From: SAR116 cluster alpha proteobacterium HIMB100
GTDB lineage: Bacteria > Pseudomonadota > Alphaproteobacteria > Puniceispirillales > Puniceispirillaceae
Assembly: GCA_000238815.2 (NCBI GenBank)
Contig: AFXB01000010.1
Span: 491,001-555,000 of the forward strand
Length of the DNA stretch: 64,000 nucleotides
Reading direction: 5' to 3'
Each line of letters begins with the position of its first letter. The first letter of the stretch is position 1. The notes under the pieces were generated by a model. The model was not told the DNA's origin. It worked only from the letters and a program-made list of their open reading frames with translations, and ran no database searches. The position numbers and the translations under genes are program-made. Below, in pieces: positions 54,123 to 63,942 of this stretch.

Positions 54123-55496
54123 ATGTCAAAAAAGGTATATATTGCCAGCGGCGCGGGATTTTCAGGAGACAGATTTGATGCTGCAGTCCCGCTTGTTGAC
54201 CATCTGTCCAGCTGCAATGGACCACGCTATCTTATTTTTGAAGTACTGGCCGAGCGCACAATAGCGCTTGCCCAAATCGCCAAAAATGCTGATCCCGATG
54301 CGGGCTATTCGCCCTATCTGGACAATTATTTGCGGCCCATTTTGCAACAGGTGAAAACCCACAAGATCAAAATTGTATCGAATATGGGCGCAGCCAACCC
54401 TTTGGCAGCGGCACGTCATGTCAACCGGCTTGCTGCAGAATTAGGCTTGCCGCCCTTTAAAATAGCTGTGCTTCAGGGAGATGATTTAACGGCCTATTTA
54501 GATAAGCAGACAATTTTGCAGGCGCCAACAATGGAGGGCAATCGCCTGTCAGGGCGCGAGCTGAAAGCAGCAAATGTTTATCTGGGCGGTGATGCTGTTG
54601 CAAAAGCATTGGCAAAAGATGTCGATATCGTCCTTGTTGGCCGGACAACAGACAGTGCATTGGTGCTGGGCCCGCTGATGCATGAATATGGCTGGGCAGA
54701 AGATGATTGGGACAGCCTGGCTGCAGGAACAATTTGCGGCCATCTTTTGGAATGTGGTGCACAGGTAACAGGTGCGTATTTTGCTGACCCGGGGTTTAAA
54801 GATGTTCCTGCTCTGGCTGAGGTCGGGTTTCCCCTTGCTGAAATCGAACAGGATGGAAGCTTTGTTATCACCAAACCTGAGCGTACCGGTGGCTGTGTTA
54901 CAACAGCAACCGTAACCGAACAGCTGTTATATGAAATGCATGATCCCTCCTGCTACATTGTTCCGGATGTTTGCGCTGATGTCACCCGCCTGTACCTAAC
55001 AGAAGAGTCGGAAAACCGGATAAAGGTCAAGGGCATCAAAGGAACGCCGCGACCAGCTGAGCTGAAAGCAACTGTGTGTGTGGATGGCGGGTTCATGGCT
55101 GAGACGGAATTAAGCTATGCCGGATTAAACAGCCTTGCCAGAGCACAACTGGCTGGTGATGTGGTTATGGAGCGGATGAAAAAGTCCGGGTTCAACGGTG
55201 ATATCCGCCGCGACATCATTGGGGCGTATTCTGTTCTTGAAGGGGGGTCTGAGCAGTTTTCATCACCTGAAACGCTGCCCTTTGACGGGGATTACAGACT
55301 GCGCCTTTCCTTGATCTCTGCATCTAAAGCACCTGCCCAAAAATTATGTGATGAGCTTCAGCACCTGTATTGTTCCGGGCCAGCTGCTGGGGGCGGGTTT
55401 CGGGGCAGTGTCACCCCGCAAATGGCGTCTGCCTCCATTCTGCTGAACAGAGCCCTTATTGGACCCCACATCACGGTGGAGGTTGTGGACAAATGA
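54123..55496 (+). CDS. AtuA family protein (acyclic terpene utilisation-like, DUF1446)
   Basis: Protein of 457 residues. KVYIASGAGFSGDRFDAAVP opens the DUF1446/AtuA domain; YLIFEVLAERTIALAQIAKN and VSNMGAANPLAAARHVNRLA follow, then VLVGRTTDSALVLGPLMHEY. In Pseudomonas the atu genes serve citronellol/geraniol breakdown, but most AtuA homologues have unknown roles. ATG 54123 is preferred over GTG 54081; it gives the usual N-terminus. The ATG of the next gene overlaps its stop by 4 nt. Together they equal the longer AtuA form seen elsewhere. Confidence 0.85.
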   Translation: MSKKVYIASGAGFSGDRFDAAVPLVDHLSSCNGPRYLIFEVLAERTIALAQIAKNADPDAGYSPYLDNYLRPILQQVKTHKIKIVSNMGAANPLAAARHVNRLAAELGLPPFKIAVLQGDDLTAYLDKQTILQAPTMEGNRLSGRELKAANVYLGGDAVAKALAKDVDIVLVGRTTDSALVLGPLMHEYGWAEDDWDSLAAGTICGHLLECGAQVTGAYFADPGFKDVPALAEVGFPLAEIEQDGSFVITKPERTGGCVTTATVTEQLLYEMHDPSCYIVPDVCADVTRLYLTEESENRIKVKGIKGTPRPAELKATVCVDGGFMAETELSYAGLNSLARAQLAGDVVMERMKKSGFNGDIRRDIIGAYSVLEGGSEQFSSPETLPFDGDYRLRLSLISASKAPAQKLCDELQHLYCSGPAAGGGFRGSVTPQMASASILLNRALIGPHITVEVVDK

Positions 55497-55891
55497 CCGA
55501 TATGAACGCTTCACGTCTGTTGCCGCTTCATGCAATTGCCCATAGCCGGGCAGGTGACAAAGGCAATGTCAGCAATATCTCCTTAATCGCTTACAAACCA
55601 GAAGCCTATGCGTTTATCGCAGAACAGGTAACAGAAGATAAAGTGCACAAGCTTTATACACATCTGGGCGCAACCAGCGTTAAGCGCTATGATTTACCGC
55701 TGCTTTCCGCGTTCAATTTTGTCATTGATGATGTATTGGATGGCGGTGTGAACGCATCACGTTCAGTTGACCGACATGGCAAAACCCTCAGCTATATCCT
55801 GCTCGGGCGGTTCGTTATGGATATCCCGGCAGAACTGATCCCAAAGGACTCTCCTTATCTTGATCCCTCATTCCGCTGGCAGACTGTCTAA
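55493..55891 (+). CDS. AtuA C-terminal (ferredoxin-fold-like) domain protein, separate small subunit
   Basis: Protein of 132 residues. LHAIAHSRAGDKGNVSNISL (residues ~12-31) is the conserved start of the domain that in longer AtuA proteins follows the DUF1446 part. GVNASRSVDRHGKTLSYILL is near the C-terminus. The ATG overlaps the atuA stop (ATGA), which indicates translational coupling and probably a stable complex. The 3' end overlaps the convergent dehydrogenase gene by 4 nt. No catalytic assignment. Confidence 0.85.
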   Translation: MTDMNASRLLPLHAIAHSRAGDKGNVSNISLIAYKPEAYAFIAEQVTEDKVHKLYTHLGATSVKRYDLPLLSAFNFVIDDVLDGGVNASRSVDRHGKTLSYILLGRFVMDIPAELIPKDSPYLDPSFRWQTV

Positions 55892-56850
55892 GCTGTGAAC
55901 GCGTCCAGATCGTAAATATTGCCCGCAGGTACGCCGCCGTCAAAATAATCACAGATATTAGATGCTGCCTGATAGGACATGCGGTACAGACTTTCGGCAG
56001 TGAAAGCCGCAGCATGAGGGCTGAGCTGGGTATTATCTGCCTCTAATAACGGATTATCTGCAGTGATCGGCTCTACCGAGAAAACATCAGAGGCAGAGGC
56101 CCCAATATGTCCTGAGCCTGTCAGTTCGGCCAAGGCTTTCTCATCAACAATGCCGCCACGTGCGCAATTCACCAGATAGCTGCCTTTTGGCATCTGCAGC
56201 ATCTTGTCCTTATCAATCAAATTTGCAGATTTGTCCGTGAGCGGGATGTGAATTGTCAAAAAGGTGCTGCGCTTCAACCCTTCATTCAGATCATGAACAA
56301 GTTCAAACCCATCAACCTCACTTACACCTGCATCAAATTTTTCATCGCAAATCAGAACCGTCATCCCAAAGGCCCGCGCCAAAGCCGCGACCCGGGTGCC
56401 GATACGACCATACCCCAGAACCAGAATCGTCCGCGCGCCAATATCAAAAGCCTTGATATGGGTGCGCTGGCTGTAGTCAGTGCGCACAACGTGATCCATA
56501 TAAACAGGATTTTTGGCCATATTCAGCATAAACATAAATGTATGTTCGACAACGGACTGCGCATTCGCATCAGACGCAATCGCCACTGTGATATTCTGGC
56601 TGCGGGCGCAGGCGACATTAATTGTATCACAACCCACGCCATGTTTTGATATCACCTTCAGATTGGGCAGTGACAGGATCTGCTCAGATGAAATTCTGTT
56701 GGTGCGGACCAGAATGGCCTCTATATCCTCAGCCCGCGCGCTAAGTTCATCAGCACTTACTGTCCAGCCTTCGATCACTTCAAATCCGTTCTGCCGGAGA
56801 AGGTCTGGTCCTGCCTGATGGATTTTTTCGGTTACCAGTACAGTCTTCAT
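55888..56850 (-). CDS. D-isomer-specific 2-hydroxyacid dehydrogenase (SerA-like)
   Basis: Enzyme of 320 residues. The nucleotide motif ARTILVLGYGRIGTRVAALA binds NAD(H). The conserved CARGGIVDEKALAEL (catalytic Arg) and LSPHAAAFTAESLYRMS (catalytic His) are present, with the Glu in ASDVFSVEPIT. The family contains D-3-phosphoglycerate dehydrogenase and many D-2-hydroxyacid dehydrogenases; the C-terminal ACT domain of long SerA is absent. ATG 56850 is preferred to 56874. Lies next to a TRAP transporter, so a role in imported hydroxyacid metabolism is likely (inference). Confidence 0.88.
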   Translation of the reverse strand: MKTVLVTEKIHQAGPDLLRQNGFEVIEGWTVSADELSARAEDIEAILVRTNRISSEQILSLPNLKVISKHGVGCDTINVACARSQNITVAIASDANAQSVVEHTFMFMLNMAKNPVYMDHVVRTDYSQRTHIKAFDIGARTILVLGYGRIGTRVAALARAFGMTVLICDEKFDAGVSEVDGFELVHDLNEGLKRSTFLTIHIPLTDKSANLIDKDKMLQMPKGSYLVNCARGGIVDEKALAELTGSGHIGASASDVFSVEPITADNPLLEADNTQLSPHAAAFTAESLYRMSYQAASNICDYFDGGVPAGNIYDLDAFTA

Positions 56851-56944
56851 CTCTTCCTGTCCTTCAGTCTTCACATTGAAAATTCAAAGGCAGCACCAGT
56901 ATGCGGTCATACTGATGCTGCCTGCATGTTTGTCGGATTACCCG

Positions 56945-58999
56945 CTATCCCGTGAGGAATTTGGGCAGCCACAGGGCAATTTCCGGATAGAACATCACCA
57001 GCAGCATACCGGTTATCTGCAGAGCGATAAACGGCAGCACAGAGGCAAATATCTCTTGCAGAGTGATATCCGGCGGCGCCACAGATTTCAGCCAGAAACA
57101 GGCAGGCCCGAACGGTGGTGACAGGAAGTAAATCTGGATGTTCATGACAAACAGCACACCAAACCAAACCGCTGCCCATTCTGGCTCAAGGCCTAATTCA
57201 GGGGCCATCCCCACCACAACCGGCGCAAATACAGGCACGGTGATAAAAGCAATGGCAATCCATTCCATAAAGGTGCCCAACACTACCAAAATGGCCATCA
57301 TCACAAAGACAATACCAAGGGCAGGCAAACCAAGATTAGAGAATAAGGACCGCAGAAAATCACCGCCGCCGACCAGGTTATAAATGCCAACAAAGGACAC
57401 CGCGCCCAAAATCAACCACACAATTGTGCCTACGGTTGACATGGTTCCGGCCAGAGCAACCTGCAGCAAATTCCAGCTGAAAGAATTCCGGATTAATGCG
57501 ACAATAATCGCGCCAACCACGCCAACTGACGCAGCCTCTGTAACCGTGGCAATGCCGCCATAAATTGATCCCATCACACAGAAAATCAGAAAAATGCTTA
57601 AGCCCACTGCCATGAATTTTTCTCTGGACAGCTTCATCTCTGTGCCTCTGGCCGCTGCCACTTCTTCAGCCGTTGGTGCCATTGACGGGTTCAGATTAAC
57701 ACGGGCGAGAACATAAATTCCGTAAAATGTAGCAAGCAACAGACCAGGCACAGCCCCGGCCATAAACAGATCGCCAATCGCCACCTGTGCTGCCAGTCCA
57801 TAGATAATCATAATGATGCTTGGTGGAATCAGTGTCGCCAAAGATCCTGCTGCACAAATCAGCCCGATAGACATTTTGCGGTCATAGCCAAGGCGCAAGA
57901 GCTGTGGAAGAGCAACCAGACCCAACATAACAATCTCACCGCCCATCACACCAGACATCGCAGCCAGAATCACAGCAACAATAATGGTCTGGATAGCGAC
58001 CCCGCCACGCAGTTTGCCTGCAAAAATGGACATGGCATCAAACAAATCCTCTGCAACCCCTGCCCGCTCAAGAATGGAGGCCATTAATACAAACAGAGGC
58101 ACGGCAATCAGAGGGTATTTTTCCAACAGACCAAAAGCGTTTGTTGAAACCAGATACAGGCCGCCATAACCAAAGTAGAACAGCGCACTGAGAATGGATA
58201 CGATAAGTGTCACAACCCCCAGCGGCATACCTGTCATCATCAGCGCGATCATCAGGCCAACAATCAACATGCTGGCTGATGCAATCCCCATCTCACGCAT
58301 ATCGATCAGGCCAGAGGGATCAACGGTTGACCCAACAGCGGCATATAACCCGTTAATGCTGCCAAACAGAATATTTGCCTCGCCCAGATAATGAGCGCCA
58401 ACCACACTGATCAGCCGAATGAAAATCAGCCCCGCAACAACAAGCACAATCGTTTTCGCTGCTGAAGAGGTCACGTGCCTGTGCAGATTCACCAGCAGCT
58501 GGACAAGGTACATAATTGCCCCAACAACCAGCATGGTTTTGAGAATCATAGGCTGAGGTGAATTCCAGGCAGACCCCATCCGCTCTACCATCCGAATTGA
58601 TTCCATCGCCCTGACAATCGAATCATCTGCCAAAAGCCATAAAGCCAGTATCCCGACGACATAAGCGAACAGGTCGAGATACCATTTCCCTTTATCCCCT
58701 GCCATCAAATAGAGCACATTAATTGCGATATGACGCTTATGAAGAGTGATATATCCTGCCGACAGCATCCATGCCGTCGCACATAACACCATCACAACTT
58801 CAAATGCCCATTGCGTTGGCGCGTTGAACAAATAGCGTGAGACAACTTCATATATCGTTGCTAATGCAGCCAGAAGGTAGAGATGTGAAACAGCCAGGCC
58901 CGAAAACTTACTGAAATGATCAATAAACCGAAACGGCCCTGGTTCTGGTTCAAAAACAGTTGTATCTCTCGGCACACCGGCCTTGTCAACATTCGTCAT
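56945..58999 (-). CDS. TRAP transporter, fused DctQ-DctM permease (second system)
   Basis: Inner-membrane permease of 684 residues. The DctQ-like part covers about residues 25-200 (LYLLAALATIYEVVSRYLFN, PTQWAFEVVMV). The DctM-like part starts near 240 with MMTGMPLGVVTLIVSILSAL and includes SLATLIPPSIIMIIYGLA. ATG 58999 has GGGGG five bases upstream; the ATG at 59017 does not. Unlike the first TRAP system, its binding protein (59335-60357) is divergent from it, with a small membrane-protein gene between. It ends 94 nt before the hydroxyacid dehydrogenase gene on the same strand. Confidence 0.93.
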   Translation of the reverse strand: MTNVDKAGVPRDTTVFEPEPGPFRFIDHFSKFSGLAVSHLYLLAALATIYEVVSRYLFNAPTQWAFEVVMVLCATAWMLSAGYITLHKRHIAINVLYLMAGDKGKWYLDLFAYVVGILALWLLADDSIVRAMESIRMVERMGSAWNSPQPMILKTMLVVGAIMYLVQLLVNLHRHVTSSAAKTIVLVVAGLIFIRLISVVGAHYLGEANILFGSINGLYAAVGSTVDPSGLIDMREMGIASASMLIVGLMIALMMTGMPLGVVTLIVSILSALFYFGYGGLYLVSTNAFGLLEKYPLIAVPLFVLMASILERAGVAEDLFDAMSIFAGKLRGGVAIQTIIVAVILAAMSGVMGGEIVMLGLVALPQLLRLGYDRKMSIGLICAAGSLATLIPPSIIMIIYGLAAQVAIGDLFMAGAVPGLLLATFYGIYVLARVNLNPSMAPTAEEVAAARGTEMKLSREKFMAVGLSIFLIFCVMGSIYGGIATVTEAASVGVVGAIIVALIRNSFSWNLLQVALAGTMSTVGTIVWLILGAVSFVGIYNLVGGGDFLRSLFSNLGLPALGIVFVMMAILVVLGTFMEWIAIAFITVPVFAPVVVGMAPELGLEPEWAAVWFGVLFVMNIQIYFLSPPFGPACFWLKSVAPPDITLQEIFASVLPFIALQITGMLLVMFYPEIALWLPKFLTG

Positions 59000-59171
59000 T
59001 ATTTCCCCCAAATCCAATTCATAAACGCAACTTTTTATTCAAAAACTGCTATTTCTTGGTAATTCATATCTGATCAGGTGGTCATTCCTGATAATTAAAG
59101 CTTGCAGTAAATCAATTTTTATTCAAGCATAAACATATCAGATGTTGTCCGCATGTCGGGAGGAATATGAG

Positions 59172-59294
59172 ATGAGCGAACCAACACGAGTTGATAGCGT
59201 CACCACTTATGGTCATTGGGCTACCGTTGCAGGTTATCTGTTGGCGTTTGTGATCGTTTATCTCATGTTTGCAATCGCTGACGGCTTCAGCTGA
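59172..59294 (+). CDS. Small single-pass membrane protein, 40 residues
   Basis: A short frame starting MSEPTRVDSVTTYGHWATVA, with a hydrophobic helix GYLLAFVIVYLMFAIA (residues ~21-36) and the end DGFS. A strong GGAGGAAT Shine-Dalgarno lies seven bases before the ATG, and the stop is 40 nt before the dctP start, which has its own GGAGG. Sequence, spacing and membrane helix argue for a real gene, possibly a small accessory part of the TRAP system, but no family is known to me. Its likely promoter lies in 59018-59160. Confidence 0.65.
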   Translation: MSEPTRVDSVTTYGHWATVAGYLLAFVIVYLMFAIADGFS

Positions 59295-59334
59295 GTCAAA
59301 AAACGTGAAAATAAATAACTTTTTTGGAGGATGA

Positions 59335-60357
59335 ATGATGAAACGGTTAGCCGTTCTGACAATGGCAGGGGCATTGATGGCTACTGCTGGCGTTGCTGAC
59401 GCCAAGACATTGAAGTTCCAGCAGAGCTCGAATGCGGGCGACTGGGCACATACCTACATGACAAACGCAACGCCATTGCTGGAAACAATGACAAATGGCA
59501 GCCTGAAGATTGAAGCTCTGCCGACAAAGTCAGTTGTGCCACACAGAGAAACGATCGATGCCGTTGCGAACGGAATCCTTGACGGTGACTTTAATGCGAT
59601 TGCCTATTTTTCCGGGCGGGATCCTGCCTTTGCGATCATGGGTGACCTGATCGCTGGCTATGACACGCCAGAACAATATCAGGATTATTGTATGCATGGC
59701 GGCGGCAAAGAAATGCTGCAGAAGATCTATGACACATTAATGCCGGGCAAGATCAAGGTTCTTGGTTGCGGGCCATATGGTAAGGAAGCGTTCGTTGCGA
59801 AGGTTCCTTTATATGGTGTGGATGATCTGAAAGGCCTGAAGCTGCGTTCACCAGAAGGTCTGGCTGCTGATGTGTTCCGCCGTGCAGGGGCCTCACCATC
59901 GTCTATCCCATTCTCAGAAGTGTACACATCTCTTGAAAAAGGGATTGTTGATGCTGCTGACGCGTCAGTTTACATCAATAACCATGCTTCTGGCTTCCAC
60001 AAAATTGCAAAATATCCGCTTTATCCGGGCATTCACTCAATGGCCAACCTGCAGACCATCATCAATAAGCGGGTCTGGGACGGGTTGAGCCCACAAGAGC
60101 AGGCTGCTCTTGAGACATGGACCTATGCGACATGGCAGCGTAAGTTGCGTTCAGCTACGCTGGAAGGCCTGGATCAGGTGCAGAAGGATAAAGCTGATCC
60201 GGATATCACGGTGATTGACTGGTCAGTTGAAGAGCGGAAAAAGTTCCGTGAGATCGCTGTTGAAGCCTGGTACGCCATGGCAGAAAAGAGCCCGCTTGCA
60301 AAAGAAGCTTTGGATTCAAATCTGGCTTATATGAAGAAGATTGGTCTGCTTGACTAA
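59335..60357 (+). CDS. dctP: TRAP transporter solute-binding protein DctP (second system)
   Basis: Periplasmic protein of 340 residues. The signal peptide is MMKRLAVLTMAGALMATAGV with cleavage after ADA near residue 23. LKGLKLRSPEGLAADVFRRA gives the Arg-containing ligand site, followed by SIPFSEVYTSLEKGIVDAAD as in the family. GGAGG sits 4 nt before ATG 59335 and 7 nt before ATG 59338; either start works. It ends before a terminator at 60381-60417. Ligand unknown; the divergent permease and the nearby dehydrogenases suggest a carboxylate or hydroxyacid. Confidence 0.93.
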   Translation: MMKRLAVLTMAGALMATAGVADAKTLKFQQSSNAGDWAHTYMTNATPLLETMTNGSLKIEALPTKSVVPHRETIDAVANGILDGDFNAIAYFSGRDPAFAIMGDLIAGYDTPEQYQDYCMHGGGKEMLQKIYDTLMPGKIKVLGCGPYGKEAFVAKVPLYGVDDLKGLKLRSPEGLAADVFRRAGASPSSIPFSEVYTSLEKGIVDAADASVYINNHASGFHKIAKYPLYPGIHSMANLQTIINKRVWDGLSPQEQAALETWTYATWQRKLRSATLEGLDQVQKDKADPDITVIDWSVEERKKFREIAVEAWYAMAEKSPLAKEALDSNLAYMKKIGLLD

Positions 60358-60380
60358 ATTTTTCTTCACTTAACTGAAGA

Positions 60381-60417
60381 ACAGGCAGTTTGTCATGGAC
60401 GGGCTGCCTGTTTTTTT
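60381..60417 (+). terminator. Rho-independent terminator after the second dctP
   Basis: ACAGGCAG (60381-60388) and CTGCCTGT (60404-60411) form an 8-bp stem with a 15-nt loop, followed by a T run of seven. It separates dctP from the SDR gene. Confidence 0.85.
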
Positions 60418-60465
60418 ATTCACTGTTTGAGTTGTTTTAAGGCCCATTCACAAAGGATAATCACC

Positions 60466-61215
60466 ATGAATATCTATGATTTTTCAAACCGGACAGCCGT
60501 TGTAACAGGCGGGGGCAATGGCATTGGCGCTGCGGTTGTAAAAAAACTGACCACATCCGGGGCAAAGGTCTGTATCTGGGATATGAACCCGGATGAGTGT
60601 GAGGCGGAGATTAACAACCTGCCCGCAACAACCTGTCAGATAATCCAGACCGATGTGAGTGATTATAACAGTGTTTCAGCTGCGCTGGTGCAGACCAAAG
60701 CTGTTTTTGGTCCCGTGGACGTGCTGGTGAACAGCGCCGGCATTGCTGGCCCGACTCACAGCCTGGCAGACTATCCTGTGGACCAGTGGCGCCAAGTCCA
60801 AGCCATTAATCTGGATGGAACCTTTCATTGTTGTAAGGTTGTGATTCCGGACATGATCACTTCTGGTTATGGGCGTATCGTCAATATTGCGTCTGTTGCC
60901 GGCAAAGAGGGCAATCCGAATGCTTCTGCATATTCTGCGTCAAAAGCGGCGGTCATTGCCCTGACCAAATCGCTTGGCAAGGAGGTCGCTGAACATGATA
61001 TCGCAGTCAATTGTGTAACACCTGCAGCAGCAAAAACCCGCATTTTTGAACAAGTGTCACAGGAATTTGTGGATTATATGCTGTCAAAAATTCCGCGCGG
61101 TCGCTTTGTCACGGTAGACGAAATTGCCAATCTGATTACATGGGTGGCATCAGCTGAGAATTCATTCACCACAGGGGCAACTTTTGACATATCCGGCGGA
61201 CGCGCGACTTATTGA
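60466..61215 (+). CDS. Short-chain dehydrogenase/reductase (SDR), classical type
   Basis: Enzyme of 249 residues. TGGGNGIGAAVVKKL binds the cofactor, VLVNSAGIAGPTHS is the NAG-type motif, and NIASVAGKEGNPNASAYSAS followed by KAAVIALTK gives the Ser-Tyr-Lys triad. Asp in IWDMNPDECE suggests NAD rather than NADP. ATG 60466 is preceded by AGGATAATCACC, as in two other genes. It follows the TRAP binding-protein terminator by 48 nt and is convergent with the RraA-like gene. Substrate is probably a hydroxyacid or polyol handled by that TRAP system (inference). Confidence 0.9.
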   Translation: MNIYDFSNRTAVVTGGGNGIGAAVVKKLTTSGAKVCIWDMNPDECEAEINNLPATTCQIIQTDVSDYNSVSAALVQTKAVFGPVDVLVNSAGIAGPTHSLADYPVDQWRQVQAINLDGTFHCCKVVIPDMITSGYGRIVNIASVAGKEGNPNASAYSASKAAVIALTKSLGKEVAEHDIAVNCVTPAAAKTRIFEQVSQEFVDYMLSKIPRGRFVTVDEIANLITWVASAENSFTTGATFDISGGRATY

Positions 61216-61226
61216 TCTGTTCATAT

Positions 61227-61922
61227 TCAGGTTCGCGCGGCCTCAAAAGCGGCCCAGGCTTCTGCAAAAGCCTCATAGTCAAAACCTGTTTGCCGGGCCG
61301 GGTCCAGGACCAAACGTTCTGTTTCAACCAGCTTGTTTATGGCGGCTGAAATCGACGGGATCACGTCTGCGGGGATCACCAAAGCGCCATGACGGTCTGC
61401 ATGAATCAGATCGCCTTCCGCAACAGATAGCCCCATGATCTGGACAGGTGTACCCATTTCTTTGACATGTACAAACGCATGTGACGGGCCTATCGAACCG
61501 GCAATCAACGGAAACCCCTTTGGCAGATCCCCTAAATCGCGCATCACGCCATTTGTTACCGCACCAGACACGCCTAAGCCTTTATGCACTGTCGTGTTTA
61601 TCTCGCCCCAGAAGGCGCCCACACAGTCCGGATAATCGCAATCTTCAATCACCGCAACAGCGGGTCGACGGGCGTTTGATATATATCTGTAATAGGCCAT
61701 CCGTTTCTGCCTGGTCACTTCCGGCGGCTCTTCTGGCGGTGCCTGTGCAGCGATTTTTGCTGTTAACGCATAACCGACAACAGCCTGTTCTTCTGGTGCA
61801 GAGCTGAACATAGTGCCTTTGGTAAAATGATTAAAACCACGCTTGCCCTGTGCTGCCTCAATAGCATTACATACGGTCGGGGTATCAACAGACCTTAAGG
61901 TTTTCAGTAAAAGTTCATTCAT
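61227..61922 (-). CDS. RraA-like / 4-hydroxy-4-methyl-2-oxoglutarate aldolase family protein
   Basis: Protein of 231 residues with the RraA fold. VSGAVTNGVMRDLGDLPKGF holds the conserved Arg-Asp pair used by the aldolases, and VAEGDLIHADRHGALVIPAD follows. In this family, true RraA regulates RNase E, while homologues in alphaproteobacteria are usually metal-dependent aldolases/decarboxylases acting on oxo acids. The length beyond 160 residues favours the aldolase-like kind. GGAGATTT precedes the ATG. It lies between the SDR (convergent) and the GMC gene, which ends 104 nt away on the same strand. Confidence 0.85.
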   Translation of the reverse strand: MNELLLKTLRSVDTPTVCNAIEAAQGKRGFNHFTKGTMFSSAPEEQAVVGYALTAKIAAQAPPEEPPEVTRQKRMAYYRYISNARRPAVAVIEDCDYPDCVGAFWGEINTTVHKGLGVSGAVTNGVMRDLGDLPKGFPLIAGSIGPSHAFVHVKEMGTPVQIMGLSVAEGDLIHADRHGALVIPADVIPSISAAINKLVETERLVLDPARQTGFDYEAFAEAWAAFEAART

Positions 61923-62025
61923 CCAAATCTCCTGTATTCATATCGCCTTCCAGCGGATAGCTCAGCGCTGCAATATCTGTTATTCCCTGCGTCTTACCCA
62001 GAATGACACGCTGTCACAGTAAAGG

Positions 62026-63693
62026 CTATTCGCTGTTTAAAATTAAATCAGCAGCTTTTTCAGCAATCATCATCGTTGGCGCATTGGTGTTGCCAGATGT
62101 AATAAACGGCATAATTGACGCATCGGCCACACGCAGCCCGCTTACCCCCCTTACCTTCAGTTCGGGGGTTACCACATGATCAGACTGATCGGCTGGCCCC
62201 ATTCTGCATGTGGACACAGGATGATATACGGTATTTCCGGTTTGTTTTGCAAAATCCAGAAGCTCGTCATCTGATACACAGTCAGGCCCCGGCCGTGCTT
62301 CAGTTTTAACAATGGCCGTGATGGCATCTGCTGCCATGATATCACGGGCAATTTTCATCCCCTCCACCAAAACAAGCCTGTCGATTTCCGCATCAAGATA
62401 TCGCGGATGAATTTCAGGCGCTCTGTTTGGGTCTGCCGAAGTAATATGGGTATAACCACGGCTGTGGGGACGCAGCTGACAGGGGCCAACGGACAGGGCA
62501 GGGAATTTGTCAAACACACGTTTTGCCGGATCTGAAAAGCTGGCATGCGCCGCATGAAACTGAATATCTGGCTGAGCGTCTGTTGCAAACCGGCTGGCAA
62601 CGAAACCGCCAACAATGCCCGCAGGCATTGTTAATGCCCCTCTTCTGCGAAAAAGAAAATTCGCGACTTCTTGAACAAAGCCAAGCGTTGATAAAGACGT
62701 GTTTAAACTGTCTTGTGAGGACAGTTCCCAAGTCAGGCGGGTGAGAAAATGATCCGTCAGATGTTCGCCAACAGCAGGCAGGTTTACGCGCGGAACAATG
62801 CCAACAGATTGCAGTCGTTCTGCCGCGCCTATGCCAGACAGCTCAAGCAGCTGAGGTGAGCCAAATGCTCCTGCAGATAAGATCACTTCCCGCCGCGCGC
62901 TCAGCTTTGCTGTCTTGCCCTGATGAGAGATGATAAGACCGGTTACGTTATGCCCGGTTTCACCAAAACATAATTGCTGTGCTTGTACGTTAGACAAAAC
63001 CCTCAGATTTTCACGATTGCGAACAGGAGCAATGAAGGCTCTGTAGCTTGACAGTCTGAGGCCGTTCTTTTGGGCAAGCTGGAAGTAGGAAAATCCAGAC
63101 TGGTCAGCGCCATTATAATCTATATTTGTCGGATATCCGCATTGTCCGGCCGCCTCTATGAACAGATCGAGCGTTTGATATCTGGTCCGTGGCGGGGAGA
63201 TATGCAGCTCACCAGCAAAGCCATGCAGGCCCTCATCCAAATCATCAGGGTGATACTGCATCTGCACAGATTTTTTAAAATAAGGCAGTAGATCATCAAA
63301 CGACCATCCTGTATTACCCGCTTGTGCCCAATTGTCAAAATCATGAGCCTGACCTCTTACATAGAGCATGCCATTAATCGAGGACGTCCCGCCAAAGACC
63401 TTCCCTCTTGGCATATTCACAGCCCTGCCATTCAGGTGATCCTGAGGGCGTGTTGAAAACATCCAATTCAGCGCCGGGTTTGTCATGACATTCACAAACC
63501 CTGCAGGAATGTGAATTAAGGGATGGGTATCGGCGCCCCCTGCCTCAACCAGGATGACCCGGTTCGCAGGATTTTCGCTCAAGCGGCTGGCCAGGATACA
63601 CCCTGCTGAGCCAGCACCGACCACAATGAAATCTGCTTCTGCAAGCAGAGCTGCATCATCCGGGAAATCTGCGCTTTTGGTCCTGTCTTGCAT
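62026..63693 (-). CDS. GMC family oxidoreductase (second in the window)
   Basis: FAD enzyme of 555 residues. [19 protein letters not shown] (residues ~24-42), [39 protein letters not shown] and the C-terminal [17 protein letters not shown] are the GMC motifs. It shares clear similarity with the GMC protein at 11427-13052 over its whole length. Choline- and polyol-type substrates are known in the family. The region upstream to the tRNA (63694-63944) carries no supported gene. Substrate unknown. Confidence 0.9.
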   Translation of the reverse strand: MQDRTKSADFPDDAALLAEADFIVVGAGSAGCILASRLSENPANRVILVEAGGADTHPLIHIPAGFVNVMTNPALNWMFSTRPQDHLNGRAVNMPRGKVFGGTSSINGMLYVRGQAHDFDNWAQAGNTGWSFDDLLPYFKKSVQMQYHPDDLDEGLHGFAGELHISPPRTRYQTLDLFIEAAGQCGYPTNIDYNGADQSGFSYFQLAQKNGLRLSSYRAFIAPVRNRENLRVLSNVQAQQLCFGETGHNVTGLIISHQGKTAKLSARREVILSAGAFGSPQLLELSGIGAAERLQSVGIVPRVNLPAVGEHLTDHFLTRLTWELSSQDSLNTSLSTLGFVQEVANFLFRRRGALTMPAGIVGGFVASRFATDAQPDIQFHAAHASFSDPAKRVFDKFPALSVGPCQLRPHSRGYTHITSADPNRAPEIHPRYLDAEIDRLVLVEGMKIARDIMAADAITAIVKTEARPGPDCVSDDELLDFAKQTGNTVYHPVSTCRMGPADQSDHVVTPELKVRGVSGLRVADASIMPFITSGNTNAPTMMIAEKAADLILNSE

Positions 63694-63942
63694 ATTTCAT
63701 TATCCCAACCATAACCAAGCACTTCTGCAGCCCTCTTGCCGCATCAAACCTTAACTATCGGTTATAATGGATGAATATACAAGTCAGCAGACGCAAGGTG
63801 AACAGAAGGTCAGGCTGTATAGAAAGTTCAGTTACAGACCGGCGCTGTTTTCCTGCCAACAGCATGTTACAGACAGGGGAATAAATATCACCAGTAAGGG
63901 AACGCGACCAACTTCAATGGTAGTTTTCTGAAATAGGTAGGG

